Shown here one piece after another: positions 8,556 to 16,658 of a stretch of DNA of 33,562 nt (its first letter is position 1; the number at the start of each line of letters is the position of its first letter). Location of the stretch: positions 1 through 33,562 of the forward strand of contig MKVF01000031.1 of NCBI GenBank assembly GCA_001899145.1. Reading direction: 5' to 3'. The DNA comes from Flavobacteriia bacterium 40-80. GTDB taxonomy: Bacteria; Bacteroidota; Bacteroidia; Flavobacteriales_D; Crocinitomicaceae. Below the pieces are notes generated by a model. That model saw nothing but the letters and a program-made list of their open reading frames with translations, was not told the origin of the DNA and ran no database searches. A program made the translations under genes and the position numbers.

Positions 8556-9790
8556 CACTTCAATAATTGAACGCTTTTCTGTACGGCTTCAATAAAATAA
8601 TCGATCTCCTCCTTTGTATTGTAAAACGCAAAAGAAGCCCTTACTGTTCCCGGAATTTTGAAAAAATCCATCAGCGGCTGTGTACAGTGATGGCCCGTCC
8701 GGACGGCGATTCCCTGTTTGTCCAGCAGAGTACCGAGGTCAAACGGATGAATCCCTTCTATATTAAAGGAAACAACACTTGCTTTTTGTCTGGCTGTCCC
8801 GACCGGCTCAATGTCCTCAAAAGTACTCAGCAGATCCTGTGCGTAATTCACCAGTTCTGCTTCATAATTTTCGATATCCTGAATATTGAACTGATCAAGA
8901 TACCGGAATGCTTCTGCCAGGCAGATTCCTCCGGCAATATGAGGTGTTCCCGCTTCAAATTTCAGCGGGAGCTCGTTATATGTTGTTTTTTCGAATGTCA
9001 CTTTCGCGATCATGTCGCCTCCGCCCTGATACGGCGGCATCTTTTCCAGGATAGCTTCTTTCCCGTAAAGCACACCTATTCCTGTCGGCCCGAAAACTTT
9101 ATGTCCGGAAAAAGCGTAAAAATCACAGCCCAGTTCCTGAACGTCGATCTTCAAATGCTGAATGCTCTGCGCTCCGTCAAGTAAAACCCTTGCTCCTTTG
9201 GAGTGTGCTTTGTTGATGATTTCACGGACAGGATTAATAGTTCCGAGGGTATTGGAAATATGGGTAATGGCTACCAGCTTTGTTTTTTCGGAAAGCAATC
9301 TGTCAAATTCTTCCATGATCAGCTCTCCTTTGGAATTGATCGGAACGACTTTCAGCACGCATTTTTTACGTTCGCATAATAACTGCCACGGAACGATGTT
9401 CGAATGGTGCTCCATTGCCGAGATAAGTATTTCATCACCTGCAGAAAGTAATTCGCCAAAAGAGAAAGCTACCAGGTTGATGCTGTCTGTTGTTCCTTTG
9501 GTGAAGATAATTTCATGAGTATGTTTCGCGTTGAGATAGTTTGCAATGAACGTTCTTGCTTCTTCGTAATGGTCTGTCGCTTTCTGGCTTAAATAGTGAA
9601 CACCCCGGTGAATGTTTGCATTTTCCTTTGTATAAAAGCGATCGATAGCATCAATTACTCTTTGAGGCTTCTGAGAAGTTGCGCCGTTATCGAAGTAGAT
9701 CAGGTTTTTATTATAAACCAATTGTCTGAGTGCCGGAAAATCTTCCCGCACTTCTCTAACGCTAAATCTTCTTTTTGTCTGATTTTCCAT
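8555..9790 (-). CDS. sufS: Cysteine desulfurase SufS
   Basis: A 411-aa PLP enzyme that removes sulfur from cysteine for Fe-S cluster assembly. Visible features are YFDNGATSQKP near the N-terminus, AMEHHSNIVPW, the PLP lysine in AFSGHKVFGPTG (Lys231) and the persulfide Cys369 in VRTGHHCTQP. These make it a group II (SufS) enzyme, not IscS. I chose ATG at 9790 because an upstream in-frame start at 9811 lies upstream of the promoter -7 element. SufE follows immediately. The scaffold genes sufBCD are not in this window. Confidence 0.96.
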   Translation of the reverse strand: MENQTKRRFSVREVREDFPALRQLVYNKNLIYFDNGATSQKPQRVIDAIDRFYTKENANIHRGVHYLSQKATDHYEEARTFIANYLNAKHTHEIIFTKGTTDSINLVAFSFGELLSAGDEILISAMEHHSNIVPWQLLCERKKCVLKVVPINSKGELIMEEFDRLLSEKTKLVAITHISNTLGTINPVREIINKAHSKGARVLLDGAQSIQHLKIDVQELGCDFYAFSGHKVFGPTGIGVLYGKEAILEKMPPYQGGGDMIAKVTFEKTTYNELPLKFEAGTPHIAGGICLAEAFRYLDQFNIQDIENYEAELVNYAQDLLSTFEDIEPVGTARQKASVVSFNIEGIHPFDLGTLLDKQGIAVRTGHHCTQPLMDFFKIPGTVRASFAFYNTKEEIDYFIEAVQKSVQLLK

Positions 9791-9800
9791 ACTTAATCTG

Positions 9801-9832
9801 CAAAGATACACACCCTCTCAAAAGTTTTCAAA
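9801..9832 (-). promoter_or_regulatory. Consensus promoter of the suf operon
   Basis: On the minus strand TTTG (9829-9832), a 20-bp spacer and TATCTTTG (9801-9808) match the Bacteroidota consensus. The sufS ATG follows 10 nt later, so the 5' leader would be very short. Confidence 0.8.
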
Positions 9833-9981
9833 CTTTTATTTTAGTATTTAGGCAGAAAGCGTAAACTGTATGGGGTCTGTCTTCCTTCTTTTTCTTACCA
9901 GGAAGAAAAAATTATCGATAATATCTTTTATATAAGATAGTTAACACAAATCGGACAGAAAGATCCGCCCTAAAATATTTT

Positions 9982-10680
9982 TTAGTTAATCTTCGTTTTC
10001 TGCCAGCTGTTGTCCACCAGCTTATAAATAAATTTCTCCTGTGTTAATTCCTCCAGCTTTTTTGCTGCTCCCCATAAATGGGAAACGTATTCTGTCTGAA
10101 ATTCTGTTCCGTTAAAAAACCTGGATTGCTGCACCACATCAAATGTAAGCTCTTCTTCCGGGCGTTCTCCTTCCTCCATCTTGGCAACCTGAAGGCACTT
10201 CTGAAGACGGTTATTGTTGAAATACGAAGCAAACACCAACATCCCGTCGTTTTTCTCTTTCTGGTTGGAAGAAGTATAATTCAGGCGCCAGAAAAGCGCG
10301 AACAGACTGTCATTCACCTGCATTTTACCCATTGCGTAGCATTCGGATTCAAATTCCTGAAGAGAGTCAGGTTGTTCTTCCGTCTGATTCAGAAAGCGTT
10401 GAATATAATATTTTGAGTCTCCGTAATTTTCATCGTTGAAAAGATGCAGGGCTAAAGCAGCCACCAGCTCTTGGGAGATCCGCTCAGCCAGTGTGTCCTT
10501 GATGGTGATAGTATCAATAATACAGAAGCTGCTTTTTTCCTGGAATTTGCTTAAATTTTCTGATACGACTTCCGGAAGCTGTTCTGTTTTATGCGGAACA
10601 TCGTTCTTCCCTTTCGTATCATTATTGGAATGGCATGATACCAACAGGAGCAGACAAGAAAAAAATAGCTGTATTTTCAT
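9982..10680 (-). CDS. Unrecognised lipoprotein
   Basis: A 232-aa protein whose start at 10680 gives MKIQLFFSCLLLLVSCHSNN, a lipoprotein signal peptide with lipobox LVSC. An upstream in-frame start (10728) would place 16 extra residues before it and is unlikely. The mature part is charged, with no known motif. A -7 motif TATTTTTG (complement 10686-10693) ends only 5 nt from the ATG, so it may be chance or a near-leaderless transcript. It stands alone, divergent from the outer-membrane gene at 10928. Confidence 0.7.
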   Translation of the reverse strand: MKIQLFFSCLLLLVSCHSNNDTKGKNDVPHKTEQLPEVVSENLSKFQEKSSFCIIDTITIKDTLAERISQELVAALALHLFNDENYGDSKYYIQRFLNQTEEQPDSLQEFESECYAMGKMQVNDSLFALFWRLNYTSSNQKEKNDGMLVFASYFNNNRLQKCLQVAKMEEGERPEEELTFDVVQQSRFFNGTEFQTEYVSHLWGAAKKLEELTQEKFIYKLVDNSWQKTKIN

Positions 10681-10915
10681 GTTTTCAAAAATACGCACAA
10701 TTTGCTTTTGTTCCCTGATGCTTTTCAAAATAATGTATGAACATCTGATTGTGGACGTTTAAAACCTGTTCTGTTTTCAAATTCCGGATTTCGGGGTTTA
10801 AATCAAGAACTTCCAGGCCAGGATAAAAACATTCTATAGCTCCATATACTAAACGCTTAAAACAACGTTATCAACTTGATTCATTTTTTCATTCTGTTTC
10901 AATAATAATATTTCC

Positions 10916-10923
10916 TAATTTTG
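10916..10923 (+). promoter_or_regulatory. -7 promoter element before the outer-membrane/waaA pair
   Basis: TAATTTTG matches TAnnTTTG exactly. A TCTG 19 bp upstream (10893-10896) is one mismatch from the -33 element. The ATG starts 5 bases after the motif ends, which implies little or no leader. Confidence 0.5.
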
Positions 10924-10927
10924 ACCT

Positions 10928-11686
10928 ATGAAAATTTATACGCTCATTTTCATTTTACTTATTTCCTCTGTCGGTTTTTCCCAGAAGAAAAACTGGAAGG
11001 AAAATACGGTATCTACATTTTTAATAGGTGTACACTATGCGCCCACCTTTGCTTTGGGAGATTTAGGGGATCGTTATGGTTTCCTGAACCACCTTGGAGG
11101 AAGCATTTCATACAAGACATCCGGTAATTGGGTTTTTGGGGTTGACGGAAGCTTTATTTTCGGGAATAACACCAAGATGACGGGATTGTTTGATCACCTG
11201 GTGGACAGTCATGGTAATATTTCTGATGCAAACGGAGATGTGGGAATTGTACTGGCAAATCCGCGGGGTCTGTCATTTAACCTGCATGCAGGAAAAGTTA
11301 TCCCGGTTGCCAAGTCCAATCCGAACTCGGGAATCTTTATCCGGATCAACGCCGGTTATCTTCAGCATAGGCTAAATGTGGAGACGCGCGATCATGTTAT
11401 CCCTTCGCTGGAATTAAAATATCGTAAAGGTTATGACCGGTTTACAACAGGGCTCGCTACGGAACAGTTCATCGGGTACCTGTATATGGGCAACAGTGAA
11501 TTTGTAAATTTCTATGCAGGTGGGTTTATTCAGGAAGGTTTTACCAGAAACAGAAGAAATCTGAATTATGATCAGCCGGATGTCCCTGTAGATAAAAGTC
11601 TCCGCCTGGATATAATGGTCGGGATCAAGGTTGGCTGGATGATTCCTGCCTATTCCAGGAAGTCCAAATCTTATTACTACGACTAA
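10928..11686 (+). CDS. Probable outer-membrane beta-barrel protein
   Basis: A 252-aa exported protein with signal peptide MKIYTLIFILLISSVGFSQ. The mature part has the alternating pattern and Gly/aromatic content of a small beta-barrel (GGSISYKTSGNWVFGVDGSF; NFYAGGFIQEGFTRN). The stop is 2 bp before the waaA ATG, so the two are almost surely co-transcribed, which hints at an envelope or LPS-linked role. The family is not recognised. Confidence 0.75.
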   Translation: MKIYTLIFILLISSVGFSQKKNWKENTVSTFLIGVHYAPTFALGDLGDRYGFLNHLGGSISYKTSGNWVFGVDGSFIFGNNTKMTGLFDHLVDSHGNISDANGDVGIVLANPRGLSFNLHAGKVIPVAKSNPNSGIFIRINAGYLQHRLNVETRDHVIPSLELKYRKGYDRFTTGLATEQFIGYLYMGNSEFVNFYAGGFIQEGFTRNRRNLNYDQPDVPVDKSLRLDIMVGIKVGWMIPAYSRKSKSYYYD

Positions 11687-11688
11687 AA

Positions 11689-12894
11689 ATGCGGTTTTTC
11701 CACACGCTGGGTGTTTATCTTTATGGAATGATCATTTTTCTGCTGATGCCATTTCATGAAAAAGCTTCAAAATGGTGGAACGGAAGAAAGCATTTCTGGA
11801 AACAGCTGCCAACGGTCCCGGAAAAAAAGGTTGTATGGTTTCATTGCGCTTCCCTCGGAGAATTTGATCAGGGAATTCCTGTTATGCGGCTTTTAAAAGA
11901 AAAAGATCCTTCAATTTTTCTGATCGTAACATTTTTTTCTCCTTCGGGAATGGAGCACTATCACAAGCGTAGCCATCTGGCGGACTGGGTGGGATATCTT
12001 CCTCTTCCGACTCCGGGAAATGCCCGCAGGTTTATCCGGTACTTTCATCCGGAAAGTGTATTTTTTGTGAAATACGAATTTTGGGAAAATTACCTGGTAG
12101 CGGCTCGTGATTCAGGAGCAAAAACCTATTGCGTTGCTGCAAATTTCAGGGAAAATCATCGTTTTTTCGGGCGGTTTAAATTTCTGTTTGCTCCCGTGCT
12201 TTTTCTTTTTGACACCATTTTTGTTCAAAACCAGCTGTCTCTCCGGCTTTTAAAACAAATTAATTATAAAAACGGAATTCTCGCTGGCGATACACGGATA
12301 GACAAAGTGCTGGAAAACAAACAAAAGGTACAGAAGGACTCCATCGTGGAAACGTTTCTTGAAGGAGAGCAGGCTATTATTTTAGGCAGTAGCTGGCCGG
12401 TGGATGAGCAATTCTGGAAAGTGTATATATTAACGCACCCTTCTCAGAAATTCCTTATTGCTCCGCATGATGTGAGCGAAAAGCATATTGAACAGATTTC
12501 AGCGCTTTTTCCGGAGGCGCAACGCTATACTTCGTTTAGTAAAGCAGCATCTAACATTCTGATCGTTGATTGTATCGGAAAGCTTTCCAACCTCTATCAA
12601 TATGGAAAGCTGGCATATATCGGCGGTGGTTTTACCGGAAAGCTGCACAATATTTTAGAGCCTGCTGTCTTCGGTCTTCCTGTTTTGACCGGGCCAAAGC
12701 ATCATAAGTTTCCGGAGGCACAACAATTAATTGATAAAGGAGTGGTGATTACGGTAAGTGAGCCCGGAGAGCTGGAAGCGCTAATCTCCGATATGCTGGA
12801 AAACAGAGAGGAAATTATGCGAAAGGCAACTGCATTTTTTGAAAACAATCAACATGCTGCTAACCGGATTGTGGAAAGGATCTCAGGACGATAG
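11689..12894 (+). CDS. waaA: 3-deoxy-D-manno-octulosonic acid (Kdo) transferase
   Basis: A 401-aa GT-B glycosyltransferase that adds Kdo to lipid A precursor at the inner membrane. An N-terminal hydrophobic anchor (about 8-22) is followed by WFHCASLGEFDQGIP with the catalytic-type Glu58, KYEFWENYL, FVQNQLSLRLL, ILAGDTRIDKVL, GSSWPVDE and GGGFTGKLHNILEPAVFGLP. All are family hallmarks, and the length is normal. It is the second gene of a two-gene unit ending in a strong hairpin. Confidence 0.95.
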   Translation: MRFFHTLGVYLYGMIIFLLMPFHEKASKWWNGRKHFWKQLPTVPEKKVVWFHCASLGEFDQGIPVMRLLKEKDPSIFLIVTFFSPSGMEHYHKRSHLADWVGYLPLPTPGNARRFIRYFHPESVFFVKYEFWENYLVAARDSGAKTYCVAANFRENHRFFGRFKFLFAPVLFLFDTIFVQNQLSLRLLKQINYKNGILAGDTRIDKVLENKQKVQKDSIVETFLEGEQAIILGSSWPVDEQFWKVYILTHPSQKFLIAPHDVSEKHIEQISALFPEAQRYTSFSKAASNILIVDCIGKLSNLYQYGKLAYIGGGFTGKLHNILEPAVFGLPVLTGPKHHKFPEAQQLIDKGVVITVSEPGELEALISDMLENREEIMRKATAFFENNQHAANRIVERISGR

Positions 12895-12931
12895 GACTTT
12901 GCGATATTATTTATAATTTTCGCTGAAAATA

Positions 12932-12966
12932 AAGCGAGGCTCATCTTTTTCAAGAGAGCCTCGCTT
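12932..12966. terminator. Bidirectional terminator between waaA and the T9SS cargo gene
   Basis: AAGCGAGGCTC (12932-12942) and GAGCCTCGCTT (12956-12966) form a perfect 11-bp stem with a 13-nt loop, between convergent genes. Moderately T-rich tracts flank it on both strands. Confidence 0.85.
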
Positions 12967-12985
12967 ATTAATTAATCTTATTTGA

Positions 12986-15900
12986 TTATTTCTTTCTTAC
13001 CAGATGGAAGAATCCATGACCTTCATGAACCTCATCCTTCAAGTCCGTGATACGGTATTTATAGAAGTACACTCCGTCCGAAGCTCCGTTTCCATCCCAG
13101 GTATCTGTTGCGTTTTCTAATTTGGCCATCAGGTTCCCCCAGCGGTTGAAGATTTCAACATATACTGTTTTTGCATAATGTGTTTCTATAAGGAATTCTT
13201 CATTGGCTCCATCTCCGTTAGGTGTGAAGACATTCGGGATATTGATAACGATTTCAGGGAATCCCAGCACAATAATGCTTGTGGTTGCGGTATCTGAACA
13301 CAAACCGTTGCTTGCCACCAGGATAACTTCATATTGTCCCGGAGCAGTATAAGTTGCCGAAACCGTTGCGCTTCCGGAGTTGCTTGTCTGCCCGTTTCCG
13401 AAATTCCATGCATACGTATTGGCATTGGAAGATGCGTTGGTGAAAACTACTTCCAGCGGTGGGTATCCAGTGTCAACATTGGAGCTGATCGCCGCATTCG
13501 GGTCAGGTAATACGGTAACTGTTACATTTGCAACACCTGTACATCCGCTTGCATCGGTGCCTGTTACAGAATAAGAAGTCGTTACTGTAGGATTAACCGT
13601 TATACTTGGTGTACTTCCTCCTGTTGTCCATGAATAAGATGTCCCGCCTGAGGCTGTCAGCGTGGTTGATTGTCCCGCACATACGGTCGTATTTCCGGAG
13701 ATGCTGATAGCAGGCTGCTGAGATGTTGTAAGCGCAACATTTGCTGTTGCCGTACAAGCCAGGTCATCTGTAACGGTAACAACATAATTTCCGGCTCCAA
13801 GATTCGTAAATGTACTTGTCGTTTGACTGCTTCCGCCTCCTAATGAATAAGTATAAGGAGCCGTTCCGCCGGTAACATTTACGGTAATGGTACCATCTGT
13901 CTGTCCACAGCTCGGAGGAGTTGTCGCTGTTGTGATCACAGGTATATTTCCCGGAAGAATCTGAACCTGGCTTGTTGTTGTACAGCCACCGGCATCTTTC
14001 ACCGTAACGGTGTAGCTGCCATCGTTTAAACTATTGAATGATGTTCCGTTCTGGAAGTTCGTTCCATCAATGCTGTAAGTCAGTGTTCCCGTTCCGCCGG
14101 AAGCCTGAACGGTGATCGTCCCGTCATTATTATTACATGTTTCATCCGTTTTATTCAGCTGATCAATTGCCGGAGCATTGTCATTCTGTACGGTAACTGT
14201 TCCGTTTGTGGTACATCCGCTGCTGTTTTTTACTACTACATTGTAGTTTCCTGCTCCTACATTATTGAAGACATTTCCGGACTGGAAGGTCTGACCATTA
14301 TTAATACTGTATTCAAAGCCTGTTGTTGATCCGGTAATGTGAATTGTAATACTGCCATCGTTTCCTGAGCAGGTCGCGTTTGTAGAGGAAATATTGTTTA
14401 TTACCGGAGCACTGCTGCTCTGAATGGTCGCTGTTCCGTTCACCGGACAGTTGCTGTCATCAATTATTCTTATGGAATAATTTCCGCCGGCTAATCCTGT
14501 AAATACATTGGACGACTGAAATGTCTGTCCGTTGTTGATACTATATTGAACGTTTGTTGTCTGTCCTGAGACATAGATCGTAATTGTTCCGTTGCTGCTG
14601 CCGCAAGGAGGATTGGTGACATTTACACTGTCAATGGTCAGCGCGCAGCATACACCATCAGTTGTTACATTTACGATATCCGACACGGTAACACAACCTG
14701 CAGTATCAGATGCTGTTAGTGTATATGCAGTGTTTACTGTCGGACAAACAGTTGGTGTTAATGTACTTTCTTCTCCCGGGCTCATATAAGTTGTCGGGGA
14801 CCATGTGATATCCGGAATATAGCTGTCTTCTTCATCATCGAAGGTGATCGACCAGCCGTCAAATGTCCCGGAACCGGAGAAGGCACTTGTTGTAACTGAT
14901 ATCGACCAGGTTCCGTTAGCCAGACAACCGTCAATATTTGAGAATGGCTGATTTGAATTGATATTACCTGTAATAGGGACCGCTGCACTTGTGTTGCTGG
15001 AAATACTGGATATGTTTATTCCTCCGGAAGGGACAAAACAAACATTCTGATAATAAGATGCTTGTGGAGGAGATCCAAGAGGAGGAAAATAAGGAGATTG
15101 CCCAGCTAATCCCGAAGGAGCACCGCCTTGTGGTACCAATATTACGGACGCACCGCCCGGGCAAGTAAGTTTCAGAGAGAGTGTTTCGACTCCGGAAGGA
15201 GGTAAATTCAATCCGGTAAATTTCAAATTAGAAATACAAACTTTTAAGAGAGATCCCGGATTTACATTATCCATATTTAAGTCCTGAATGTTGACATTCA
15301 CAGAGGCTCCGCTAATAATAGATGCATCAAACGTTTCTACTTGAGTATTAGAAAAGGTTTTGATTCCTCCCGGATCATTGACAACTTTAGCGACTCCCTG
15401 CAAATCAATACATTGTCCCGGGCAAACAGAAAGGTCAGGACCTGCATTTACCTGAACATCCGGGTTGGTTACAACTACTTCTACGTTTGCGGTACATGTT
15501 CCGGAACTGGAAGTCATTGTGACTGTATAAGTCGTTGTTGTGTGTGGAGAAACGGGTGTTGGGTTATCTCCGGGCAGAGAGGTTGTGTACCCGTCGTGCG
15601 ACCATGTATATTGAACGTTCGGGTCATTTACAATGATCTGTACATTGTCTATTCCCCAGTGATCATAAGCCGCTCCGGAATCCGCATCCTGAAACCATCT
15701 GAATTTTACGCCGTTGATCAATGCCGCTGCCGGGATGGGAAAACACCAGTTATTCCAGTTAATCAGCTGAGGGTCATATCCTCCGTTCGGATCGAAATAG
15801 TGAATGGTTACCCAGGTTGCACCGTTATCTATTGAATATTGCAGGAAAACCCCTTCATCTGATTCATCCGGCCCTTCACAAGGCGCGTTCCCGCCTTGTT

Positions 15901-16282
15901 CTGCCATCAGCAGATCAAAACAGATGGTTCCTCCGGCAGGAGCAACAGCAGGACCGAAGTTTAAAGGGTTTGTTTCCAGTGTTCTCGGAACTCCTGACTG
16001 GCTTCCCATCCAGATGTGGGTTGTTCCGTCAACACCGTTGGGACTGCAGGGATTTGTAAACGTTGCCTGTTGGGTAAACGCCCATCCCGTTGCAGTACCA
16101 TTATTAAAATTTTCGCTGAATGAAACATTTCCGGGAGTTGTCCCTACATGTGATAAGGTAACCGACTGGCCGCAGATAATGTTCAGTTTGGAAGCATTTG
16201 CGTTTACGGTACATTGTGAAAAAGCACTTGTCCGGAAAAGACAAGTGATCAATACTATAATTAGCAGTAGTTTTTTATTCAT
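12986..16282 (-). CDS. Secreted type-B T9SS cargo protein with SprB repeats and PKD domain
   Basis: A 1098-aa secreted protein. Layout: signal peptide (1-23, ending SAFSQ); reelin/MAM-like beta domain (about 50-220; YDHWGIDNVQI); Ig-like strand region (225-300); proprotein-convertase P-domain-like module (about 305-480; GCLANGTWSISVTT, GTFDGWSITF); four SprB-type repeats of about 75 residues (550-850), two with the motif YSINNGQTFQS; an Ig-like segment (CAGQSTTLTASGG); a PKD domain (about 930-1005; YAWNFGNGQTS); and a C-terminal CHU_C/type-B sorting domain (about 1010-1098; PNVFTPNGDGANEEF, IFNRWGNLM, DGVYFYKYRI). The C-terminal domain predicts export by the type IX system and surface attachment or release. 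Adhesion is inference. No enzyme domain is visible. Confidence 0.9.
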   Translation of the reverse strand: MNKKLLLIIVLITCLFRTSAFSQCTVNANASKLNIICGQSVTLSHVGTTPGNVSFSENFNNGTATGWAFTQQATFTNPCSPNGVDGTTHIWMGSQSGVPRTLETNPLNFGPAVAPAGGTICFDLLMAEQGGNAPCEGPDESDEGVFLQYSIDNGATWVTIHYFDPNGGYDPQLINWNNWCFPIPAAALINGVKFRWFQDADSGAAYDHWGIDNVQIIVNDPNVQYTWSHDGYTTSLPGDNPTPVSPHTTTTYTVTMTSSSGTCTANVEVVVTNPDVQVNAGPDLSVCPGQCIDLQGVAKVVNDPGGIKTFSNTQVETFDASIISGASVNVNIQDLNMDNVNPGSLLKVCISNLKFTGLNLPPSGVETLSLKLTCPGGASVILVPQGGAPSGLAGQSPYFPPLGSPPQASYYQNVCFVPSGGINISSISSNTSAAVPITGNINSNQPFSNIDGCLANGTWSISVTTSAFSGSGTFDGWSITFDDEEDSYIPDITWSPTTYMSPGEESTLTPTVCPTVNTAYTLTASDTAGCVTVSDIVNVTTDGVCCALTIDSVNVTNPPCGSSNGTITIYVSGQTTNVQYSINNGQTFQSSNVFTGLAGGNYSIRIIDDSNCPVNGTATIQSSSAPVINNISSTNATCSGNDGSITIHITGSTTGFEYSINNGQTFQSGNVFNNVGAGNYNVVVKNSSGCTTNGTVTVQNDNAPAIDQLNKTDETCNNNDGTITVQASGGTGTLTYSIDGTNFQNGTSFNSLNDGSYTVTVKDAGGCTTTSQVQILPGNIPVITTATTPPSCGQTDGTITVNVTGGTAPYTYSLGGGSSQTTSTFTNLGAGNYVVTVTDDLACTATANVALTTSQQPAISISGNTTVCAGQSTTLTASGGTSYSWTTGGSTPSITVNPTVTTSYSVTGTDASGCTGVANVTVTVLPDPNAAISSNVDTGYPPLEVVFTNASSNANTYAWNFGNGQTSNSGSATVSATYTAPGQYEVILVASNGLCSDTATTSIIVLGFPEIVINIPNVFTPNGDGANEEFLIETHYAKTVYVEIFNRWGNLMAKLENATDTWDGNGASDGVYFYKYRITDLKDEVHEGHGFFHLVRKK
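13740..14640 (-). repeat. Region coding for four tandem SprB-type repeats
   Basis: The DNA encodes four consecutive Cys-containing units of about 75 codons, each with an NGTITI/DGTITV-like strand, a YSI/YSL strand and a GGNYS/GSYTV/GAGNYVV turn. The two units nearest the N-terminus share YSINNGQTFQS almost exactly at protein level while their codons differ, so the duplication is old or under selection. Boundaries are approximate. Confidence 0.65.
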
Positions 16283-16402
16283 AATAAACTTGTTAATTAT
16301 TCTTTAAAATACAAATATCATTATTATTCTTTGAATAAGACGTAAGTTCTGCCAAAAAAGGTGCATGTGATTTAACATATACATAAAGTAATTTTAATTT
16401 AC

Positions 16403-16410
16403 TACTTTTG
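16403..16410 (+). promoter_or_regulatory. -7 promoter element of the feo operon
   Basis: TACTTTTG matches TAnnTTTG exactly and ends 17 nt before the feoA ATG. I see no good -33 element at the usual distance and no clear Fur or Fnr palindrome. Confidence 0.5.
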
Positions 16411-16427
16411 AATCATTCTAAATAACG

Positions 16428-16658
16428 ATGAAACTGTCAGCGCTGAAAAAAGGTCAGAAAGTGATTGTAAAACGAGTGATTTCTTCGGAATTTTCCTCAA
16501 AGCTTATTGAATTAGGTTTTGTGGAAGGCCAGGTAATACAATTTTTACACAGCGCTCCTTTTGGCGGTCCGAAAGCATTTCAGGTGGGAACTTATATGCT
16601 GGCTTTGCGAAATTCGGAAGCAGCAGTTGTTGAAGTAGAAATGGTGGAAAATGAATAA
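16428..16658 (+). CDS. feoA: Ferrous iron transport protein A
   Basis: A 76-aa SH3-like FeoA protein, thought to assist FeoB at the cytoplasmic face. It shows the family pattern: a short beta-barrel with SALKKGQKVIVKRV, KLIELGFVEGQVIQFL and FQVGTYMLALRNSEA. Its stop overlaps the feoB start by 8 bp, so the two are translationally coupled. Confidence 0.93.
   Translation: MKLSALKKGQKVIVKRVISSEFSSKLIELGFVEGQVIQFLHSAPFGGPKAFQVGTYMLALRNSEAAVVEVEMVENE

Noticed and set aside
9890-9920. TCTTCCT/AGGAAGA hairpin between sufS and the lipoprotein gene
   Set aside because: The loop is long and no T-tract follows on either strand, so it is not called a terminator.
13740-14640. CRISPR-like regular repeats
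   Set aside because: The periodicity is about 225 bp, within a coding frame, with diverged units: protein repeats, not a CRISPR array.
15341-16307. Plus-strand frames of 164 and 167 codons opposite the T9SS cargo gene
   Set aside because: They arise from the repetitive Ser/Thr/Gly coding of the opposite strand.
16283-16427. A Fur or Fnr operator before feoA
   Set aside because: Only the -7 element was convincing; no palindrome of the right form was found.
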